A DNA stretch of 33,013 nucleotides, from NCBI RefSeq assembly GCF_002237365.1, contig NZ_NMUO01000038.1:1-33013 (forward strand). Reading direction: 5' to 3'. This document shows positions 23,723 through 33,013 of the stretch, piece by piece. The notes beneath the pieces are model-generated. The model had not been told where the DNA came from, searched no databases, and saw nothing but the letters and a program-made list of their open reading frames with translations. Each line of letters starts with the position of its first letter. Within the stretch, counting starts at the first letter, position 1. The DNA comes from Zobellella denitrificans (GTDB lineage Bacteria; Pseudomonadota; Gammaproteobacteria; Enterobacterales; Aeromonadaceae). Both the position numbers and the translations under genes were made by a program.

Positions 23723-24599
23723 CATCTACCCCGAGCTCAAGGTGCGCTCCCCGCTGGAGCAGGCCTGGGAGCTGTTTCGCAAGAATACCCTGGCGATGAT
23801 CGGCCTCTGGGGACTGGGTTTTTTGACCCTGTTTACCCTGCTCGGCCCCTGGCTGGCCCCCCATCCGCCCTATGAGCAGTTCAGCCAGGCGCTGTTGCTG
23901 CCGCCCTCCTGGGCCATCGACGGCAATATCGACTTTTTTCTCGGCACCGACGATCTGGGCCGCGACCTGCTCTCGCGGCTGATCATGGGCGCCCGCCTCA
24001 CCTTCGGCAACGGCGTGCTGGTGGTGCTGGTGGCGCTGCTGGTGGGGGGGTGCATCGGCATCCTCGGCGGCATGAGCAAGGGGCTCAAGGCGAGCATCCT
24101 CAACCACCTGCTCGATACCCTGCTGTCCATCCCCTCCCTGCTGCTGGCCATCATCTTCGTGGCCATTCTGGGACCGGGGCTGTTCAATACCCTGCTGGCC
24201 ATCACCCTGGCCCTCACCCCCCAGTTTATCCGCGCCACCTACAATGCGGTCTCGGACGAGATGCAGAAGGAGTACATCACCGCCCTGCGCCTCGATGGCG
24301 CCAACCAGTGGCGTATACTCAGGTTTGGGGTGTTGCCCAACCTGAGCGACACCATCGTCAGCCAGACCACCCGCGGGCTGTCTGCCGCCATCCTGGACAT
24401 CACCGCCGTGGGCTTTCTCGGCCTGGGCGCCCAGCCACCCCGCCCGGAATGGGGCGCCATGCTGTCGGACGCGGTGGATCTCATCTACCTGTCGCCCTGG
24501 ACGGTGATACTGCCGGGGCTGGCGATACTGCTCTCGGTGCTGGTGGTGAACATGGTGGGAGAAGGCCTGCGCCAGGCCATCAATGAGGTAATGAACTGA
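23706..24599 (+). CDS. sapC: SapC ABC transporter permease
   Basis: A 297-residue permease of the DppC/OppC class. It starts with a cytoplasmic segment and helix 1 ([22 protein letters not shown]), then [23 protein letters not shown], the DppC signature. The EAA loop is [24 protein letters not shown]. coli SapC is 296 residues. It overlaps sapB, and its TGA overlaps the sapD ATG by one base. Confidence 0.95.
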   Translation: MPSRANIYPELKVRSPLEQAWELFRKNTLAMIGLWGLGFLTLFTLLGPWLAPHPPYEQFSQALLLPPSWAIDGNIDFFLGTDDLGRDLLSRLIMGARLTFGNGVLVVLVALLVGGCIGILGGMSKGLKASILNHLLDTLLSIPSLLLAIIFVAILGPGLFNTLLAITLALTPQFIRATYNAVSDEMQKEYITALRLDGANQWRILRFGVLPNLSDTIVSQTTRGLSAAILDITAVGFLGLGAQPPRPEWGAMLSDAVDLIYLSPWTVILPGLAILLSVLVVNMVGEGLRQAINEVMN

Positions 24600-25600
24600 T
24601 GCCGCTGCTGGATATTCGCAACCTGACCATCGAAATCGACACGCCCCAGGGCATGGTCAAGGCGGTGGACAAATTCAGCCTGACCCTGGCCGACGGCGAA
24701 ATCCGCGGCCTGGTGGGCGAGTCCGGCTCGGGCAAGAGCCTGGTGGCCCAGACCATAGTGGGCATCGAAAAGGACACCTGGCGAGTCACCGCCGACCGCA
24801 TGTACCTCGACAACATCGACCTGCAGAGCCTGTCCCCCAAGGAGCGGCGACGCATCATGGGGCGGGATATCGCCATGGTGTTCCAGGAACCCTCCAGTTG
24901 CCTCGACCCTTCCGAGAAAATCGGCGCCCAGTTGGAGGAAGCCATTCCCGCCCGCAGCTTCCAGGGCAAGTGGTGGCAACGCTGGCAGTGGCGCCGCAAG
25001 CAGGCGGTGGCCCTGCTGCACCGGGTGGGCATCCGGGATCACAAGATGGTGATGAACGCCTATCCCTACCAGTTGTCGGAAGGGGTCTGCCAGAAGGTGA
25101 TGATCGCCATGGCCATCGCCAACCAGCCCAAGCTGCTGGTGGCCGACGAGCCCACCAACGCCATGGAGGCCACCAACCAGGCCCAGATACTGCGGCTGCT
25201 GGAGCGGGTGAACAAGCTCTCGGGCACCACCATACTGCTGATCAGCACCGACATGACCGCCTTCGCCAAGCTGACCCACAACATCACCGTCATGTACTGC
25301 GGTCAGACGGTGGAGTCCGGCACCCGGGAGCAGATCCTGACCCGGCCGCACCATCCCTACACCGCCGCCCTGCTGCAGATGATGCCGGATCTGGACGGCA
25401 CCCTGCCGCACAAGTCGCGGCTGAACACCCTGCCCGGGGTGATCCCCCCCTTGCAAAACCTCCCCATCGGCTGCCGGCTGGGACCACGTTGTCCCAATGC
25501 CCGCAAGGAATGCGTGGTGACTCCACCCCTGGCCAAGGTCAAGGGCCATGTGTACTACTGCCATTTCCCGCTCAACATGCAAAAAGGTAAATCCAGATGA
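24599..25600 (+). CDS. sapD: SapD ABC transporter ATP-binding protein
   Basis: A 333-residue ATPase. Walker A is GESGSGKS, the Q loop is MVFQEP, the signature region is the divergent [15 protein letters not shown], and Walker B reads [13 protein letters not shown]. The C-terminal oligopeptide-transporter extension has [15 protein letters not shown] with Cys residues that can bind an Fe-S cluster in the family. The non-canonical signature is shared with E. coli SapD (EGECQKVM). In E. coli SapD also supplies ATP binding for Trk K+ uptake. Confidence 0.95.
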   Translation: MPLLDIRNLTIEIDTPQGMVKAVDKFSLTLADGEIRGLVGESGSGKSLVAQTIVGIEKDTWRVTADRMYLDNIDLQSLSPKERRRIMGRDIAMVFQEPSSCLDPSEKIGAQLEEAIPARSFQGKWWQRWQWRRKQAVALLHRVGIRDHKMVMNAYPYQLSEGVCQKVMIAMAIANQPKLLVADEPTNAMEATNQAQILRLLERVNKLSGTTILLISTDMTAFAKLTHNITVMYCGQTVESGTREQILTRPHHPYTAALLQMMPDLDGTLPHKSRLNTLPGVIPPLQNLPIGCRLGPRCPNARKECVVTPPLAKVKGHVYYCHFPLNMQKGKSR

Positions 25601-26391
25601 GCCAGGTGCCCCTGCTCAAGGTCGACAATCTCAGCAAGGTGTTCGTCAACCAGAGCGGCCTGTTCCGCCGCCAGCGCAAGGTCGCCTTTTACCCCCTGTC
25701 GTTCACCCTGGAGCGGGGCCAGACCCTGGCGCTGATGGGCGAGGCCGGCTCCGGCAAGAGCACCCTGGCCAAGGTGCTGGCCGGGGTGATGCCACCCACC
25801 CAGGGCAGCATCTATATCGACGGCGACAAGATAGAGCCGGGGGACGACAAGAAGCGCTGCAAGCTGCTGCGCATGATCTTCCAGGACCCCAGCACCGCCC
25901 TCAACCCGCGCAGCCGCATCGGCCAGATCCTGGAGGCGCCGCTCAGCCTCAATACCGAGCTCGACGCCGAGCAGCGGCAGGCCCTGGCCCTGGACACCCT
26001 GCGCATGGTGGGGCTGCTGCCGGATCACTACCATTTCTACCCGGGCATGATCTCCACCGGCCAGAAACAGCGGGTGGCCCTGGCCCGGGCGCTGATCCTC
26101 TCGCCCAGGATCATCGTCGCCGACGAGGCCATCTCCACCCTGGACCTGTCGGTGCGCTCCCAGATCATCAACCTGCTGCTGAGCCTGCAGAGCACCCTGG
26201 GGCTGTCCTATATCATCGTGGCCAACGATCTGGGCGTGGTGCGGCACATCAGCGACCAGGTGATCCTGATGCACGAGGGCCATGTGGTGGAAGCCGGGCC
26301 CACCGCCCGGGTGCTGGCCAATCCCCAGAGCGAACAGGGCCTGCGCCTGCTGCAGAGCTACAACAACGAATACCGCTGGCACCGGGGCTGA
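25597..26391 (+). CDS. sapF: SapF ABC transporter ATP-binding protein
   Basis: A 264-residue ATPase that partners SapD. Walker A is GEAGSGKS, the Q loop is [18 protein letters not shown], the signature is [16 protein letters not shown] and Walker B ends [17 protein letters not shown] in place of DEP is also seen in E. coli SapF (268 residues). It overlaps the 3' end of sapD by 4 nt and closes the operon; miaE converges 4 nt later with no visible terminator. Confidence 0.95.
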   Translation: MSQVPLLKVDNLSKVFVNQSGLFRRQRKVAFYPLSFTLERGQTLALMGEAGSGKSTLAKVLAGVMPPTQGSIYIDGDKIEPGDDKKRCKLLRMIFQDPSTALNPRSRIGQILEAPLSLNTELDAEQRQALALDTLRMVGLLPDHYHFYPGMISTGQKQRVALARALILSPRIIVADEAISTLDLSVRSQIINLLLSLQSTLGLSYIIVANDLGVVRHISDQVILMHEGHVVEAGPTARVLANPQSEQGLRLLQSYNNEYRWHRG

Positions 26392-26395
26392 GGCG

Positions 26396-27172
26396 TCAGG
26401 CGGCCGCCGGCACCCCGCTGTGGAAGCGGAACAGAGGGTCGGGCGAGCGGATGAGTTCCGCCTCCTTCTCGCCGAAAAAGGCCACCCGTTCGTCGATGCT
26501 CTCTCCCGCATAATCCCGCGCCAACGCCAGGTAATCCTGGTAGTGGCGGGCCTCGGAGCGCAGCAGCGACACGTAGAACCGGGCCAGTTCGTCATCCAGC
26601 CAGGGCGCCAGCCGGGCGAAGCGCTCGCAGGAGCGCGCCTCTATGTAGGCGCCGATGATCAGGCGATCCACGATGGCCGCCGGTTCATGGGTGCGCACAT
26701 AAGCCAGCAGCCCGCTGGCGTAGCGGGAGGCGGAGAGGGTACCGTAGGGAATGCCGCGGGCCTGCATGATCTCCAGCACCTGCTCGAAATGGTGCAGCTC
26801 CTCCTGGATAAGGCGCACCATCTTCACCAGCAGATCGTTCTTGGCCAACTCGTCGAACACCCGCCGGTTGTCCTCGGTCAGGGCCTGCTTGCCCAGCACC
26901 TCGCCCTTGTCCGGCAGGGCGTCCAGCGACTTGTAGAAATCGAGGTTGGGCAGCAGCTTGCGCTTGTCCTTCGGCAGGCAGTAGCGGCGCACCAGGCGGT
27001 GGGCGCTCATGGCCGCCTTCATCTCGCAGTTGGCGTGATCCACCAGCAGGGTGGCCAGGCGCGCGGGCCTGCGCGCCTCGGCCAGCCACTCATCCGGAGT
27101 GGGGCAATGCAAAAAGCCATGGATGGGGGCCAATAACTGACTAAACTCTGTATTCAAGGGACTGGCGTGCAA
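26396..27172 (-). CDS. miaE: tRNA 2-methylthio-N6-isopentenyladenosine hydroxylase
   Basis: A 258-residue di-iron monooxygenase that hydroxylates the isopentenyl group of ms2i6A37 in tRNA. It is a ferritin-like four-helix bundle with iron ligands in DHANCEMKAA, QEELHHFEQVL, IEARSCERF and SEARHYQDYL (the Glu and ExxH residues). The start must be non-ATG: an in-frame TAG lies just upstream and no ATG occurs before the conserved core. TTG at 27172 (or TTG at 27157) is therefore used. It is convergent with sapF and divergent from the GGDEF gene. Confidence 0.92.
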   Translation of the reverse strand: MHASPLNTEFSQLLAPIHGFLHCPTPDEWLAEARRPARLATLLVDHANCEMKAAMSAHRLVRRYCLPKDKRKLLPNLDFYKSLDALPDKGEVLGKQALTEDNRRVFDELAKNDLLVKMVRLIQEELHHFEQVLEIMQARGIPYGTLSASRYASGLLAYVRTHEPAAIVDRLIIGAYIEARSCERFARLAPWLDDELARFYVSLLRSEARHYQDYLALARDYAGESIDERVAFFGEKEAELIRSPDPLFRFHSGVPAAA

Positions 27173-27302
27173 AATAAATACCTACGAACAGGGCGGCAAG
27201 TGGCAATGGAGTCAAGCGGCTTAGTGTATCAATTCGAATTTGTGGCGACAGCCAAAAAAACCATCATCCCGAACGACCGGCCGGCGCCGGCGGGCTGCCG
27301 CC

Positions 27303-28325
27303 ATGAGCGATGACGACCTGACGCCGGAGCTGGAGCGACTGCGTTCCCTGGAAAAGACCCTGCAACTGGCGCTGGATATTGTCAGCGACGGTATCTGGGA
27401 CTGGGACCGGCTCACCGGCCGGGTACGGCGCAGCGCCCGCTGGTACCTGATGCTGGGCTACGAACCCTTCAGCCTGCCGGAAACGGTGGACACCTGGCTC
27501 GGGCTTATCCATCCCGACGACCACCCCGCCACCATGGCCGCCATGCAGCGCTACCTGGACGGCGAGGCCCCCCTGTTCAGCGCCCGCTACCGCTTTAAAA
27601 AAGCGGACGGCGACTATATCTGGCTGCAGGACAAGGCCCGATTCGTGGAATACGACGAGCACGGCGAGCCGGTGCGCATGCTGGGTGCCCATCAGGACAT
27701 CCACCTGCAGGTACAGGCCGAGGAAGAGCAACGCCGCGAGCAGGCCCACCTGGAGCAATTGAACCGGGAACTGGAGCGGAAAGTGCAGGAGCGCACCCGG
27801 GCACTGGCCGACGCCAATACCGCCCTCGCCCGCCAGCTCACCCTCTCCCGCGAGCAGGCCCGCACCGACTACCTCACCGGCCTGTTCAACCGTCGCCATT
27901 TCGACCAGATGCTGACCGAGGAGTGTCGCCACCAGCAGCGGGACGCCGCCCTGGTGCTGCTGGATCTGGACTACTTCAAGGACATCAACGACCGCCATGG
28001 CCACCAGACCGGGGATCTGGTGTTGCAGGCCATTCCCGCCCTGCTGCGCCCCCACCTGCGCCAGGCCGACCTGCTGGCCCGCTGGGGCGGCGAGGAGTTC
28101 ATCCTCTGGCTGCCCGACACCGGCGGCCCGGACGCGGTGCGCCTGAGCGAGCGCCTGCGCCATACCCTGGCCGAACCCCGCTTCTGTCACGACATCCACC
28201 TGACCGCCAGTTTCGGGGTCGCCGTCTGCCGCCCGGGCGACGCCATCCAGCAGGTGCTGCGCCGCGCCGACGCCTGCCTCTACCAGGCCAAGCGGGAAAG
28301 GAACAAGGTGGTGGGGGAAGAATGA
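27303..28325 (+). CDS. PAS-GGDEF diguanylate cyclase
   Basis: A 340-residue cytosolic protein with no membrane helix. A PAS fold of the PAS_3 type covers about 20-135 (DGIWDWDRLTGRVRRSARWYLMLGY, WLGLIHPDD, YIWLQDKARFVEYDEHGEPVRMLGAHQDI), then a coiled coil at 138-185. The GGDEF domain has TDYLTGLFNRRHFD, DLDYFKDINDRHGH and active-site GGEEF at 262-266. RQAD at 253-256, five residues before GGEEF, is the RxxD inhibitory site, so the product c-di-GMP should limit activity. The PAS ligand is unknown. I chose the ATG at 27303 over an upstream frame to 27240 because the PAS domain follows at normal distance; its ribosome site is weak. Confidence 0.9.
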   Translation: MSDDDLTPELERLRSLEKTLQLALDIVSDGIWDWDRLTGRVRRSARWYLMLGYEPFSLPETVDTWLGLIHPDDHPATMAAMQRYLDGEAPLFSARYRFKKADGDYIWLQDKARFVEYDEHGEPVRMLGAHQDIHLQVQAEEEQRREQAHLEQLNRELERKVQERTRALADANTALARQLTLSREQARTDYLTGLFNRRHFDQMLTEECRHQQRDAALVLLDLDYFKDINDRHGHQTGDLVLQAIPALLRPHLRQADLLARWGGEEFILWLPDTGGPDAVRLSERLRHTLAEPRFCHDIHLTASFGVAVCRPGDAIQQVLRRADACLYQAKRERNKVVGEE

Positions 28326-28383
28326 CGCCCCCGCCTGACCCCGGGTTCCACTTTTTTGATCCGCCTCGCAGTTCCGTCACTTT

Positions 28384-28415
28384 TTGCTAACCAATCCGGA
28401 AATTTCCCCTACAAT
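28384..28415 (+). promoter_or_regulatory. Candidate promoter of the rbs operon
   Basis: TACAAT at 28410-28415 is a good -10. TTGCTA at 28384 is 20 bp upstream, too far for a standard -35, so an activator such as CRP may be needed, although I see no convincing CRP site. Confidence 0.4.
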
Positions 28416-28433
28416 CTCCCCATCGAATCGATT

Positions 28434-28449
28434 GCGTAACCGTTTCGCT
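28434..28449. promoter_or_regulatory. Candidate RbsR (LacI-family) operator
   Basis: GCGTAACCGTTTCGCT matches the E. coli RbsR-type palindrome AGCGAAACGTTTCGCT at 11 of 16 positions, with a perfect right half and a poor left half. It lies about 20 nt after the -10 element, where a repressor would block transcription. A wider inverted repeat, ATTGCG/CGCAAT, spans 28431-28455. Confidence 0.45.
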
Positions 28450-28466
28450 CGCAATTTCAGGTTAAT

Positions 28467-28491
28467 TTTCGGGGCTCTTCGGCCCCTGAAA
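28467..28491 (+). other. Leader hairpin just before rbsD
   Basis: TTTCGGGGC pairs with GCCCC-T-GAAA (one bulged T) around a TCTTCG loop, 12 nt before the GTG of rbsD. It could influence rbsD translation or mRNA stability; no T tract follows. Confidence 0.45.
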
Positions 28492-28503
28492 CAAGGCGGT
28501 ACC

Positions 28504-28923
28504 GTGAAGAAAATCCCTCTGCTGAACAGCCATTTATCCGCCCTGGTGGCAGGACTGGGCCACACCGACGAGATCACCCTGGCCGACGCCGGCCTGCCCA
28601 TTCCCGCCGGGGTCGAGCGTATCGATCTGGCGGTGCGCCCCGGCCTGCCCGGACTGGAGGACACCCTGGCGGCCCTGCTCACCGAGCTGCAGCTGGAAGC
28701 CGTGGTACTGGCGGAAGAGATCAAGCAGGCCAGCCCCGAGCTGCATCAGCGACTGCTGGATCAGGTGGCCGGGGCGGCCGCGGCCCAGGGCCGGGACATA
28801 ACGGTCGGCTATGTGGCCCATGAGCAGTTCAAGCGGCAAAACGGCCACAGCCGGGCGGTGGTGCGCACCGGCGAATGTACCCCCTACGCCAATCTCATTC
28901 TGCGCGCCGGCGTGCCCTTCTGA
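28504..28923 (+). CDS. rbsD: D-ribose pyranase
   Basis: A 139-residue cytosolic enzyme that interconverts beta-pyranose and beta-furanose forms of ribose, supplying RbsK. The N terminus reads [23 protein letters not shown] with the catalytic His in GHTD, and the C-terminal part has [20 protein letters not shown]. The length is identical to E. coli RbsD (139). The start is GTG at 28504, with AAGGCGG upstream; this aligns with the usual N terminus, and the longer frame to 28384 crosses the promoter. First gene of rbsDACBK. Confidence 0.95.
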   Translation: MKKIPLLNSHLSALVAGLGHTDEITLADAGLPIPAGVERIDLAVRPGLPGLEDTLAALLTELQLEAVVLAEEIKQASPELHQRLLDQVAGAAAAQGRDITVGYVAHEQFKRQNGHSRAVVRTGECTPYANLILRAGVPF

Positions 28924-28930
28924 GGTGAGC

Positions 28931-30433
28931 ATGGAACCCATATTGTCTCTTACCGGCATCGACAAGGCCTTTCCCGGGGTCAAGGCGCTGGATCAGGCCG
29001 GGCTCAAGGTGTATCCGGGCCAGGTGATGGCGCTGATGGGTGAAAACGGCGCCGGCAAATCCACCCTGATGAAGGTGCTCACCGGCATCTACCCGCTGGA
29101 CGCGGGCGAGATCCGCTACCGGGGGCAGCCCTGCCACTTCGGGGGGCCGCGCGAATCCCAGCAGGCGGGCATCGGCATCATCCACCAGGAACTGAACCTG
29201 CTGCCGGAGCTGACCATCGCCGAGAACATCTTCCTCGGCCGGGAGCCGGTCAACGCGGTCGGCAAAATCGACTGGCGCCGGCTCTACGCCCAGGCCCAGC
29301 AACTGCTGGACCGGCTGCAGATCCGCCACTCCCCCAAGACCCGGGTCGGCGACCTGAGCATCGGTGCCCAGCAGATGGTGGAGATCGCCAAGGCACTGTC
29401 GTTCGAGGCGGCCGTCATCATCATGGACGAGCCCACCGACGCCCTCACCGATACCGAAACCAGGGCCCTGTTCCGGGTGATCGAAGAGTTGCGCCAGGCC
29501 GGTTGCGGCATCGTCTATATCTCCCACCGCCTCAAGGAGATCTTCGAGATCTGCGACCGGGTGACGGTGCTGCGCGACGGCAAGTGGATCGGCGAGGAGG
29601 CGGTGGCGGACATCGACGAGGACCGCCTTATCGAGATGATGGTGGGCCGCCGGCTGGACGAGCAGTACCCGCGCCTGGCCGTGCCACCGGGGCCGGTGGT
29701 GCTGGAAGTGGACGGCCTGTGCGGCGCCGGGGTAAAGGACGCGGGCTTCTCCCTGCGCCAGGGCGAGATCCTCGGCTTTTCCGGGCTGATGGGCGCCGGC
29801 CGTACCGAACTGATGAAACTGTTGTGCGGCGCCCTGCCCCGCACCGCCGGCAGCGTGCGGCTGGCGGGCAGGCCCTATCATGCCAAAACACCCCAGCAGG
29901 GGCTGGCGGCGGGCATTGCCTATATTTCGGAAGACCGCAAGGGCGACGGCCTCATCCTGGGGCTGTCGGTCAAGGTCAACATGAGCCTGTCGGCCCTGGC
30001 CGAACTCAGCCGGGGGCCGCAGCTCGATCACGGCGCCGAGTGCACCGCGGTGGACGACTTCATCCAGTTGTTCAACATCAAGACCCCGGGCCGGGAGCAG
30101 CTGATTGGCAATCTCTCCGGCGGCAACCAGCAGAAGGTCGCCATCGCCAAGGGCTTGATGACCCGTCCCCGGGTGCTGATCCTGGACGAGCCCACCCGCG
30201 GCGTGGATGTCGGCGCCAAAAAGGAAATCTATCAGCTTATCAACCGATTCAAACAGGAAGGCATGGCCATTCTGCTGGTGTCCTCCGACATGCCGGAAGT
30301 ATTGGGCATCTCGGACCGCATTCTGGTGATGCGCGAAGGCCGCATCAGTGGCGAATTCCCGGCCCTCGGGGCCACCCAGGAACAACTGCTGGCCGCCGCC
30401 GTCGGCCAGGCTCAACAAGAGGTAACCCCATGA
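28931..30433 (+). CDS. rbsA: Ribose ABC transporter ATP-binding protein
   Basis: A 500-residue ATPase with two fused nucleotide-binding domains. Domain 1 has Walker [10 protein letters not shown], signature [16 protein letters not shown] and [11 protein letters not shown]. Domain 2 has the typical degenerate Walker [10 protein letters not shown], signature [15 protein letters not shown] and [14 protein letters not shown]. coli RbsA is 501 residues. GAGGTGAG precedes the ATG at 28931. The stop overlaps the rbsC ATG. Confidence 0.96.
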   Translation: MEPILSLTGIDKAFPGVKALDQAGLKVYPGQVMALMGENGAGKSTLMKVLTGIYPLDAGEIRYRGQPCHFGGPRESQQAGIGIIHQELNLLPELTIAENIFLGREPVNAVGKIDWRRLYAQAQQLLDRLQIRHSPKTRVGDLSIGAQQMVEIAKALSFEAAVIIMDEPTDALTDTETRALFRVIEELRQAGCGIVYISHRLKEIFEICDRVTVLRDGKWIGEEAVADIDEDRLIEMMVGRRLDEQYPRLAVPPGPVVLEVDGLCGAGVKDAGFSLRQGEILGFSGLMGAGRTELMKLLCGALPRTAGSVRLAGRPYHAKTPQQGLAAGIAYISEDRKGDGLILGLSVKVNMSLSALAELSRGPQLDHGAECTAVDDFIQLFNIKTPGREQLIGNLSGGNQQKVAIAKGLMTRPRVLILDEPTRGVDVGAKKEIYQLINRFKQEGMAILLVSSDMPEVLGISDRILVMREGRISGEFPALGATQEQLLAAAVGQAQQEVTP

Positions 30434-31398
30434 ACGCCCCCGCCATCAATCCCGGCCGCCGCTGGTTCAGCAAGGAATGGCTGATCGCCCAGAAATCACT
30501 GATTGCCCTGCTGGTGCTGATCGGGGTGGTGTCCATGCTGAGCCCCAACTTTTTCACCCTCGACAACCTGCTCAACATACTGCGCCAGACCTCGGTGAAC
30601 GCCATCATCGCCGTGGGCATGACCCTGGTGATCCTCACCGCCGGCATCGACCTCAGCGTGGGCTCGGTACTGGCCCTGTGCGGCGCCTTCGCCGCCACCA
30701 TGGTGTCGATGGAATACTCCCTCTTCCTCACCCTGCCGGTGGTGCTGCTGGCCGGCTTCCTGCTCGGCGGGGTGAGCGGCGTCATTGTCGCCAAGGGCCG
30801 GGTACAAGCCTTTATCGCCACCCTGGTCACCATGACCCTGCTGCGCGGCGTGACCATGGTCTATACCGACGGCCGGCCCATCTCCACCGGTTTTTCCGAC
30901 CAGGCGGATCTGTTCGCCTGGTTCGGTACCGGCTATGTGTTCGGCATTCCGGTGCCGGTATGGCTGATGGCCATGACCTTCCTCGGCGCCTGGTACCTGC
31001 TCAACCACACCCGCTTCGGCCGCTATATCTACGCGGTGGGCGGCAACGAGGCGGCGGCGCGGCTCTCCGGCATCAACGTGGCCCGGGTCAAGATGGGGGT
31101 CTACGCCCTCTGTGGCATGCTGTCGGCGCTGGCGGCCATCATCGTCACCAGCCGGCTGTCCTCGGCCCAGCCCACCGCCGGCACCAGCTACGAGTTGGAC
31201 GCCATCGCCGCCGTGGTACTGGGCGGCACCAGCCTGGCCGGCGGCAAGGGCGCCATCATGGGCACCCTGGTAGGGGCGCTTATCATCGGTTTTCTCAACA
31301 ACGCCCTCAACCTGCTGGACGTGTCCTCCTATTACCAGATGATCGCCAAGGCCTCGGTGATCCTGCTGGCGGTGCTGGTGGACAACAAGAACAAGTAA
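30430..31398 (+). CDS. rbsC: Ribose ABC transporter permease
   Basis: A 322-residue inner-membrane permease of the BPD_transp_2 family with many membrane helices. It has family motifs [41 protein letters not shown] and [22 protein letters not shown]. coli RbsC is 321 residues. ATG 30430 overlaps the rbsA stop (ATGA). Confidence 0.96.
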   Translation: MNAPAINPGRRWFSKEWLIAQKSLIALLVLIGVVSMLSPNFFTLDNLLNILRQTSVNAIIAVGMTLVILTAGIDLSVGSVLALCGAFAATMVSMEYSLFLTLPVVLLAGFLLGGVSGVIVAKGRVQAFIATLVTMTLLRGVTMVYTDGRPISTGFSDQADLFAWFGTGYVFGIPVPVWLMAMTFLGAWYLLNHTRFGRYIYAVGGNEAAARLSGINVARVKMGVYALCGMLSALAAIIVTSRLSSAQPTAGTSYELDAIAAVVLGGTSLAGGKGAIMGTLVGALIIGFLNNALNLLDVSSYYQMIAKASVILLAVLVDNKNK

Positions 31399-31430
31399 CC
31401 CTACGCAACACAAGAGAAGGAAGCCGAACC

Positions 31431-32312
31431 ATGAAAAAACTGACCACCCTGCTTGCCACCGCGCTCGTCGGCACCACCCTGACCGCCGGCGCCTACGCCC
31501 AGGACACCCTGGCGCTGGTGATCTCCACCCTCAACAACCCCTTCTTCGTCACCATGAAGGAAGGGGCCGAGCAGAAGGCGGCCGAACTCGGCTACAACCT
31601 CATCGTGCTCGACTCCCAGAACGATCCCGCCAAGGAGCTGGCCAACGTGGAAGATCTGAACGTGCGCGGCGCCAAGGTGCTGATGATCAACCCCACCGAC
31701 TCCGATGCCGTGGCCAACGCCATCCGCCTGGCCAACCGGGCCGGCCTGCCGGTGCTGACCCTGGACCGCGCCGCCGGCCGGGGCGAGGTGGTGTCCCATA
31801 TCGCCTCCGACAACGTGGCCGGCGGCAAGATGGCCGGCGATTTTATCGCCGAACGGCTGGGGCATGACGCCAGGGTCATCCAGTTGGAAGGCATCGCCGG
31901 CACCAGCGCCGCCCGCGAGCGCGGCCAGGGCTTCGCCCAGGCGGTGACCGAGCACGGCTTCAGCCTGATGGCCAGCCAGCCCGCCGACTTCGACCGCACC
32001 AAGGGCCTGAACGTGATGGAAAACCTGCTAACCGGCAACCCGGACGTGCAGGCGGTGTTCGCCCAGAACGACGAAATGGCCCTGGGCGCTCTGCGCGCCC
32101 TGCAGGCCGCCAACAAGAAAGAGGTGCTGATCGTCGGCTTCGACGGCACCGAAGACGGCATCAAGGCGGTGGAAGGAGGCCGCCTGGCGGCGACCATCGC
32201 CCAGCAGCCCGACGCCATCGGCGCCATCGCGGTGGAAACCGCTGACAAGGTGCTCAAGGGCGAGACCGTGGCCGACCATATCCCGGTTCCGCTGCAGGTG
32301 ATCAGCCAGTAA
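31431..32312 (+). CDS. rbsB: Ribose-binding periplasmic protein
   Basis: A 293-residue periplasmic binding protein. Its Sec signal [23 protein letters not shown] is cleaved after AYA, giving a mature start [17 protein letters not shown]. Ligand-site segments are visible: [39 protein letters not shown] and GFDGTEDG. It delivers ribose to RbsAC and, in many bacteria, to a chemoreceptor. E. coli RbsB is 296 residues. AGAAGGAAG lies upstream of the ATG. Confidence 0.96.
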   Translation: MKKLTTLLATALVGTTLTAGAYAQDTLALVISTLNNPFFVTMKEGAEQKAAELGYNLIVLDSQNDPAKELANVEDLNVRGAKVLMINPTDSDAVANAIRLANRAGLPVLTLDRAAGRGEVVSHIASDNVAGGKMAGDFIAERLGHDARVIQLEGIAGTSAARERGQGFAQAVTEHGFSLMASQPADFDRTKGLNVMENLLTGNPDVQAVFAQNDEMALGALRALQAANKKEVLIVGFDGTEDGIKAVEGGRLAATIAQQPDAIGAIAVETADKVLKGETVADHIPVPLQVISQ

Positions 32313-32330
32313 GATGGCCGGCGTCCCTTC

Positions 32331-32414
32331 GTCACCCCCGCGCAGGCGGGGGTCCATGGGGCCTCCTTGGCACGCTGCAACCGCCCCCTGGATGCCCGCC
32401 TGCGCGGGCATGAC
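32331..32414. repeat. REP/BIME-like inverted pair between rbsB and rbsK
   Basis: A 25-bp unit at 32331-32355 (GTCA, core CCCGCGCAGGCGGG, TCC) and an inverted copy at 32390-32414 are separated by 34 bp. Same element type as 444-508. The 170-nt gap between rbsB and rbsK holds no gene. Confidence 0.82.
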
Positions 32415-32482
32415 CATGAATGCGGCCGACAGTATCCGGAATAACCAAACCCGCCTTAGCCAAGGCACAGAAGGTAACAACC

Positions 32483-33013
32483 ATGACCCTGACCGTAGCA
32501 GGCAGCATCAATATCGATCATGTGATCCGGCTGCCCCAGTTTCCCCGCCCCGGTGAAACCCTCACCGGCCGCGACTACCGTATCGTGCCCGGTGGCAAGG
32601 GCGCCAACCAGGCGGTGGCCGCCGCCCGCGCCGGTGCAGCCACCCGCTTTGTCGCCTGCGTGGGCGAGGATGCCCTGGCCGGCAGCCTGGTGGCCGGCTT
32701 TGCCGCCGACGGCATCGACACCACCGCCATCGACACCGTCGCGGGCGTCAACACCGGCGTGGCCCTTATCCAGGTGAACGACAACGGCGAAAACACCATA
32801 GCGCTCGCCGCCGGCGCCAACGGCGAGCTGACCCCGGCCCGGCTGGAACGGCACAGCGCCGCCCTGAATTGCGAACAGCTGCTGTTGCAGCTGGAAATAC
32901 CGCTCGACACCAACCTGGCCGCCGCCCGCGCCGCCAAAAAAATCCGCCGCAAGTTCCAGGGGGTGGCGATGGAACAAGATGGAGAAGGCGGGCGGCCGGC
33001 CTGCATTCCCGCG
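32483..33013 (+). CDS. rbsK: Ribokinase, partial, with a divergent 3' portion at the window edge
   Basis: The first ~151 residues are a normal PfkB-family ribokinase that phosphorylates ribose to ribose-5-phosphate. They include VAGSINIDHVIRLPQFPRPGETLTG, VPGGKGANQAVAAARAG, VGEDALAGSL, NTGVALIQVNDNGENTI and LLLQLEIPLDTNLAAARAA. After about base 32936 the frame stays open to the window end, but the expected VVLNPAPAR-type block is absent in all three frames. The window ends in CATTCCCGCG, the start of the REP-like unit. A rearrangement, insertion or assembly junction is likely. AAGGT lies 7 nt before the ATG. Confidence 0.85.
   Translation, partial: MTLTVAGSINIDHVIRLPQFPRPGETLTGRDYRIVPGGKGANQAVAAARAGAATRFVACVGEDALAGSLVAGFAADGIDTTAIDTVAGVNTGVALIQVNDNGENTIALAAGANGELTPARLERHSAALNCEQLLLQLEIPLDTNLAAARAAKKIRRKFQGVAMEQDGEGGRPACIPA

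Noticed and set aside
28312-28360. Possible terminator after the GGDEF gene
   Set aside because: GGGGG/CCCCC can pair across the stop codon, but the six-T run is 25 nt further on and is not joined to that stem.
32314-32556. Plus-strand frame of 80 codons between rbsB and rbsK
   Set aside because: It is also a translation of the REP-like pair and runs into rbsK in another frame.

Overview
The window is GC-rich and gene-dense. It looks like chromosome from a gammaproteobacterium, and an Aeromonadales-type marine genus (Oceanimonas/Zobellella-like) would fit. That placement is an inference from the gene set (TyrR, LpxH, Psp, Sap, MiaE, RbsDACBK), the codon bias and the neighbourhoods; no database search was possible. 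No phage, complete insertion sequence or CRISPR array is visible.

Layout. Bases 1-359 hold the 3' end of tyrR, followed by a repeat-bearing gap. Bases 599-2290 (minus) are a three-lipoprotein operon: a CsgG-family protein, a DUF4810 protein and a DUF799/GNA1162 protein. Bases 2497-4168 (minus) hold ppiB, lpxH and a first dgkA. Bases 4289-10340 (minus) form an envelope-modification operon: OmpR-type response regulator, histidine kinase, eptA, an LTA-synthase-like phosphoglycerol transferase and a second dgkA. A cytochrome b561 gene faces away from it across a shared control region with a PmrA-type box. cysS (plus) follows, then two small acidic lipoprotein paralogues, a voltage-gated K+ channel with a zinc-ribbon tail, folD, and tRNA-Arg(TCT) and tRNA-His(GTG).

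Bases 15607-19948 (minus) are an extended phage-shock operon, pspA-pspB-pspC-ycjX-ycjF-DUF533. It is driven from a sigma-54 promoter with an IHF site, and faces pspF (plus), which runs directly into sapABCDF. miaE (minus) converges on sapF. A PAS-GGDEF diguanylate cyclase (plus) follows, then the ribose operon rbsD-A-C-B and a partial rbsK that stops resembling RbsK shortly before the window end.

How the genes fit together. Much of the window concerns the envelope: lipid A precursor synthesis (LpxH), head-group transfer to envelope targets (EptA and the LTA-synthase-like enzyme), recycling of the diacylglycerol this releases (two DgkA proteins), membrane-stress repair (Psp) and peptide/K+ related transport (Sap). 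The most interesting unit is the two-component/EptA/LTA-synthase-like/DgkA block plus cytochrome b561. It lies between ppiB and cysS, which are adjacent and divergent in E. coli, and its eptA gene is bracketed by exact 23-bp direct repeats.
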